Position numbers and translations under genes: made by a program. From NCBI GenBank assembly GCA_030017815.1, contig JASEGX010000111.1:1-7944 (forward strand): a stretch of DNA of 7,944 bases. Direction: 5' to 3'. The stretch is from Thermodesulfobacteriota bacterium (lineage in GTDB: Bacteria; Desulfobacterota; QYQD01). Under the pieces are notes generated by a model. It ran no database searches. It saw nothing but the letters and a program-made list of their open reading frames with translations, and was not told where the DNA came from. Shown piece after piece: positions 6,186 to 7,944 of the stretch. Each line of letters begins with the position of its first letter. The first letter of the stretch is position 1.

Positions 6186-6207
6186 ACGTTCAAACGTTCG
6201 AACGTTT
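6186..6207. promoter_or_regulatory. Operator-like palindrome in the divergent fdhA/hydrolase intergenic region
   Basis: AAACGTTCGAACGTTT at 6192-6207 is a perfect 16-bp palindrome. It belongs to a run of three ACGTTY units spaced exactly 8 bp apart, at 6186, 6194 and 6202. It lies 78 nt upstream of the fdhA start and 94 nt upstream of the hydrolase start, in the middle of the divergent spacer. Its size and symmetry suit a dimeric repressor or activator such as a TetR-family protein. No regulator gene is in the window, so the binding protein is unknown. Confidence 0.6.
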
Positions 6208-6224
6208 ACAGCGGTAAAAAGTAT

Positions 6225-6251
6225 TTGCATTTAGGACCGTTAGAGTATAGT
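6225..6251 (+). promoter_or_regulatory. Weak candidate promoter for the alpha/beta hydrolase
   Basis: TTGCAT (6225-6230) and TATAGT (6246-6251) resemble -35 and -10 boxes, but the spacer is only 15 nt. The site lies just downstream of the palindrome, so a bound regulator could influence it. I found no convincing sigma70 or -24/-12 promoter on the - strand for fdhA. Confidence 0.35.
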
Positions 6252-6301
6252 AACGAGTCGTCAACCCCTAAAAGTAAATAAGATATCGGGAGATATACAT
6301 T

Positions 6302-7126
6302 ATGGACACCTTGCAGGAGAAATTTTCCAGGCTGGACCGGCCTGAGATTTTGCAGTACATATTTCATCCCCGCAAGGATTATTCAGATCATGCGCCGGAA
6401 GGTATCATAGAACATTTCATCCTTGTGGATGCAGGCGTCCAGATCGGCGCGCGTATGCACCTCACCGCTCCCGATGCCCCCCATATCCTTTTCTTTCATG
6501 GCAATGGCGAGATAGCCGGCGACTATGATGACATCGGGCCTATATATAATCGCTATGGCTTTAGTTTTATCGCCGTTGATTTTCGTGGATATGGAAAAAG
6601 CACAGGTGAACCTACGGCCAGCTCCATGCTCCGTGACGCCCATGCTGTGTACGCGGATATTAAAGGGTTTCTAAAGGAAAGCAATCGAACCGGCCCGCTG
6701 GTATTGATGGGACGTTCTCTGGGCAGTGCATCCGCCATTGAACTCGCAGCATCTTATAACGAGGAGATCGCCGCCCTTATCCTGGACAGCGCCTTTGCCA
6801 GTACGGTTGCCCTTTTGGAGTGTATCGGCGTTCCGGATTCCGATCTGGGGATATCAGAAGAAGACGGCCTTATTAACGTCAAAAACATAGCCAGGGTCAC
6901 AAAGCCCACACTCATTATCCACGGTCAACGCGATGCCCTCATCCCATTAACCGACGTAGAGTTGCTCATGTCTTATGCCGGAGCCAAGAAGCGGCAGCTC
7001 ATCGTGGTGCCGGGCGCAGATCACAATGATATTATAACCAGGTGCGGCGAGGCTTACTTCCAGACCATCCAGGACTTTGTCATCGGGCGGAAACGAACGT
7101 ATTTTCGTGACCTAAGAAAAACCTGA
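6302..7126 (+). CDS. Alpha/beta hydrolase (BEM46/serine aminopeptidase S33-like)
   Basis: This encodes a 274-aa alpha/beta-hydrolase. The oxyanion-hole motif HGNG is at 66-69, and DFRGYGKSTGEP (93-104) is the usual strand-4 region. The nucleophile elbow GRSLGS places Ser139 as nucleophile. Asp211 (IIHGQRDALIP) and His241 (PGADHNDI) complete the triad. No signal peptide or transmembrane helix precedes the fold, so it should be cytosolic. The family covers esterases, lipases and peptidase-like enzymes, and the substrate cannot be predicted. The start has GGGAG 9 nt upstream. It is divergent from fdhA across the palindrome region, and its last 47 bp overlap the end of the convergent YkgJ-family gene. 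No functional link with formate metabolism is evident. Confidence 0.9.
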   Translation: MDTLQEKFSRLDRPEILQYIFHPRKDYSDHAPEGIIEHFILVDAGVQIGARMHLTAPDAPHILFFHGNGEIAGDYDDIGPIYNRYGFSFIAVDFRGYGKSTGEPTASSMLRDAHAVYADIKGFLKESNRTGPLVLMGRSLGSASAIELAASYNEEIAALILDSAFASTVALLECIGVPDSDLGISEEDGLINVKNIARVTKPTLIIHGQRDALIPLTDVELLMSYAGAKKRQLIVVPGADHNDIITRCGEAYFQTIQDFVIGRKRTYFRDLRKT

Positions 7127-7844
7127 GCCAGTTAAGGCCGAATTTCATCAGCTCGACGTCGTCTGCCCTCAGTTTTTTTATGACCTGGGAGGGCACTTTG
7201 AATCTTTTGAGGAAGGTGCTTTCAAAGACGAAACCTCTGAAGGCATCGAGGTTGTAGCAGGCCATAAATGCCATCTTTCGCTTCTGTTCCGCATTCTTTT
7301 CCAGCGCCCAGGGCGCCTTCCGGATCAAGGTGTCAAACTCTACCCAAAGGTCGTTCATAAGATTGAAGGTCTCAATCTCCTGATCCCGGAGCCACTCCGC
7401 CACCGTCCATTCCCGGCTTTCATTATGACCAAGGCAGTGCTCCGCCCGATGGACAAAATAATAATCTTTTGGTCCGGTTTCAGGGAGGCCTCTATCCACG
7501 GCGCGCTCCAGAGGATACATACGGCAGGCCGTAGGGCGGTCTTCATATATAGTACAGCCGGCCTCACCTAAAAAGGGACAGGTGCGTTCTGTGTTGTCGG
7601 CCATCTTTAACGTGACTGTCGGGAAGAAAGGATTGTCCCGGTAGGCCATAATAGTATGTTTATCCAGGAAGGCGTCTGAAGAAAGCCCCAGGCGACTTTT
7701 CAGGCGGATAATGTCGTAGGGATAGAGGAGCAGGTCAACTCTGCGACAGCAGAGCATGAAACAGGCCACATCCGGATGGCAGGCGAATCGAAATGTCCCC
7801 TCACCAATCGGCGACATACCTTCAGGGAAGATTTTTTTATCCAT
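7080..7844 (-). CDS. YkgJ-family cysteine-cluster protein (putative Fe/Zn chelating)
   Basis: This encodes a 254-aa protein. The N-terminal half carries the YkgJ (CxxxCxxCC-type) cluster: C22, C28, C32 and C33 (ACHPDVACFMLCCR), then C89 (RTCPFL), C97 (GCTIYEDRPTAC) and C107, with C137 further on. These residues are thought to chelate iron, zinc or an Fe-S cluster. The role of the family is not established. The C-terminal region (about 140-254) is helical and not part of the core motif, so the protein is longer than minimal YkgJ proteins. ATG at 7844 is preferred because AGGA lies 8 nt upstream. A TTG at 7877 would add 11 residues but lies close to the repeat. The 3' end overlaps the alpha/beta hydrolase gene by 47 bp, tail to tail. 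Confidence 0.87.
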   Translation of the reverse strand: MDKKIFPEGMSPIGEGTFRFACHPDVACFMLCCRRVDLLLYPYDIIRLKSRLGLSSDAFLDKHTIMAYRDNPFFPTVTLKMADNTERTCPFLGEAGCTIYEDRPTACRMYPLERAVDRGLPETGPKDYYFVHRAEHCLGHNESREWTVAEWLRDQEIETFNLMNDLWVEFDTLIRKAPWALEKNAEQKRKMAFMACYNLDAFRGFVFESTFLKRFKVPSQVIKKLRADDVELMKFGLNWLRFFLGHENTFVSAR

Positions 7845-7893
7845 ACATTCAATCCTATTGCTATGGCAATTAAACAAATTAAATCCCCCCTCA

Positions 7894-7914
7894 CCCCCCT
7901 TTTCTAAAGGGGGG
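7894..7914. repeat. G/C-rich hairpin, probable dispersed palindromic repeat unit
   Basis: Nine C/T bases (CCCCCCTTT, 7894-7902) pair perfectly with AAAGGGGGG (7906-7914) around the loop TCT. They are preceded by AATCCCCCCTCA, a second C6 run. C6-TTT/AAA-G6 hairpins of this kind are common as multi-copy intergenic repeats in many bacterial genomes, including deltaproteobacteria. It lies 50 bp upstream of the YkgJ-family start and lacks a T-tract, so it is not a typical terminator. Confidence 0.6.
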
Positions 7915-7927
7915 GAAGTGTTTCTCC

Positions 7928-7944
7928 TCCCTTTGAAAAAGGGA
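7928..7944. repeat. Second palindromic unit, cut by the window edge
   Basis: TCCCTTT (7928-7934) pairs with AAAGGGA (7938-7944) around the loop GAA. It is a shorter, diverged version of the neighbouring hairpin and may continue beyond the window. Confidence 0.5.

Noticed and set aside
7122..7179. Possible terminator after the hydrolase (CTGAG...CTCAG plus T7)
   Set aside because: The stem is only 5 bp with a loop of about 40 nt, and the T-run encodes lysines of the YkgJ-family gene on the other strand.

Overview
The window looks like bacterial chromosome from an anaerobic or microaerotolerant organism of intermediate GC. It combines an oxidative-stress cassette with a soluble formate dehydrogenase. 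The electron-transfer proteins next to that dehydrogenase are of the kind seen in sulfhydrogenases and anaerobic sulfite reductases. A Desulfobacterota-like or other syntrophic or sulfur-cycling anaerobe would fit, but this is inference. No rRNA, tRNA, CRISPR array or complete mobile element was found. All nine complete genes can be given a family, and no stretch longer than 300 bases lacks a gene.

Layout. Positions 2-130 (+) may be the 3' end of an upstream gene. Positions 145-786 (+) encode a WrbA-type flavodoxin-fold quinone reductase. A probable promoter at 804-834 then starts a compact + strand cassette. Its genes are a 94-aa ferritin-like protein (878-1162), an Fe/Mn superoxide dismutase (1183-1791), and a 58-aa four-cysteine zinc-ribbon/rubredoxin-like protein (1788-1964) whose start codon overlaps the SOD stop. 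This cassette meets, head to head and only 5 bp away, a three-gene - strand operon. Read 5' to 3', that operon is fdhA (6108-4081), a dicluster iron-sulfur subunit (4081-2822) and an FAD/NAD(P)/[2Fe-2S] reductase subunit (2800-1970). A 193-bp divergent intergenic region (6109-6301) holds a perfect 16-bp palindrome built from three ACGTTY repeats. Beyond it lie an alpha/beta hydrolase (6302-7126, +) and a YkgJ-family cysteine-cluster protein (7844-7080, -), whose 3' ends overlap by 47 bp. The right edge (7894-7944) holds two G/C-rich hairpins that look like a dispersed repeat.

How the genes fit together. FdhA should oxidise formate (or reduce CO2) at a Mo/W-bis-pyranopterin site with a cysteine ligand. 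Electrons would pass through the two [4Fe-4S] clusters of the beta-like subunit to the [2Fe-2S] cluster and FAD of the gamma-like subunit, then to NAD(P)+ or a related acceptor. This is the beta-gamma module of sulfhydrogenases with a formate dehydrogenase in place of the NiFe hydrogenase. The beta-like subunit also carries a C-terminal tail with the exact 24+5+24 residue layout of the MshEN/GspE-N cyclic-di-GMP-binding domain, which suggests a regulated or docked redox enzyme and is the most unusual feature here. The + strand cassette would remove superoxide, store or detoxify iron, and keep quinones reduced by two electrons. Its ferritin-like protein closely resembles the ferritin domain known from archaeal encapsulin fusions, yet no encapsulin shell gene is present.
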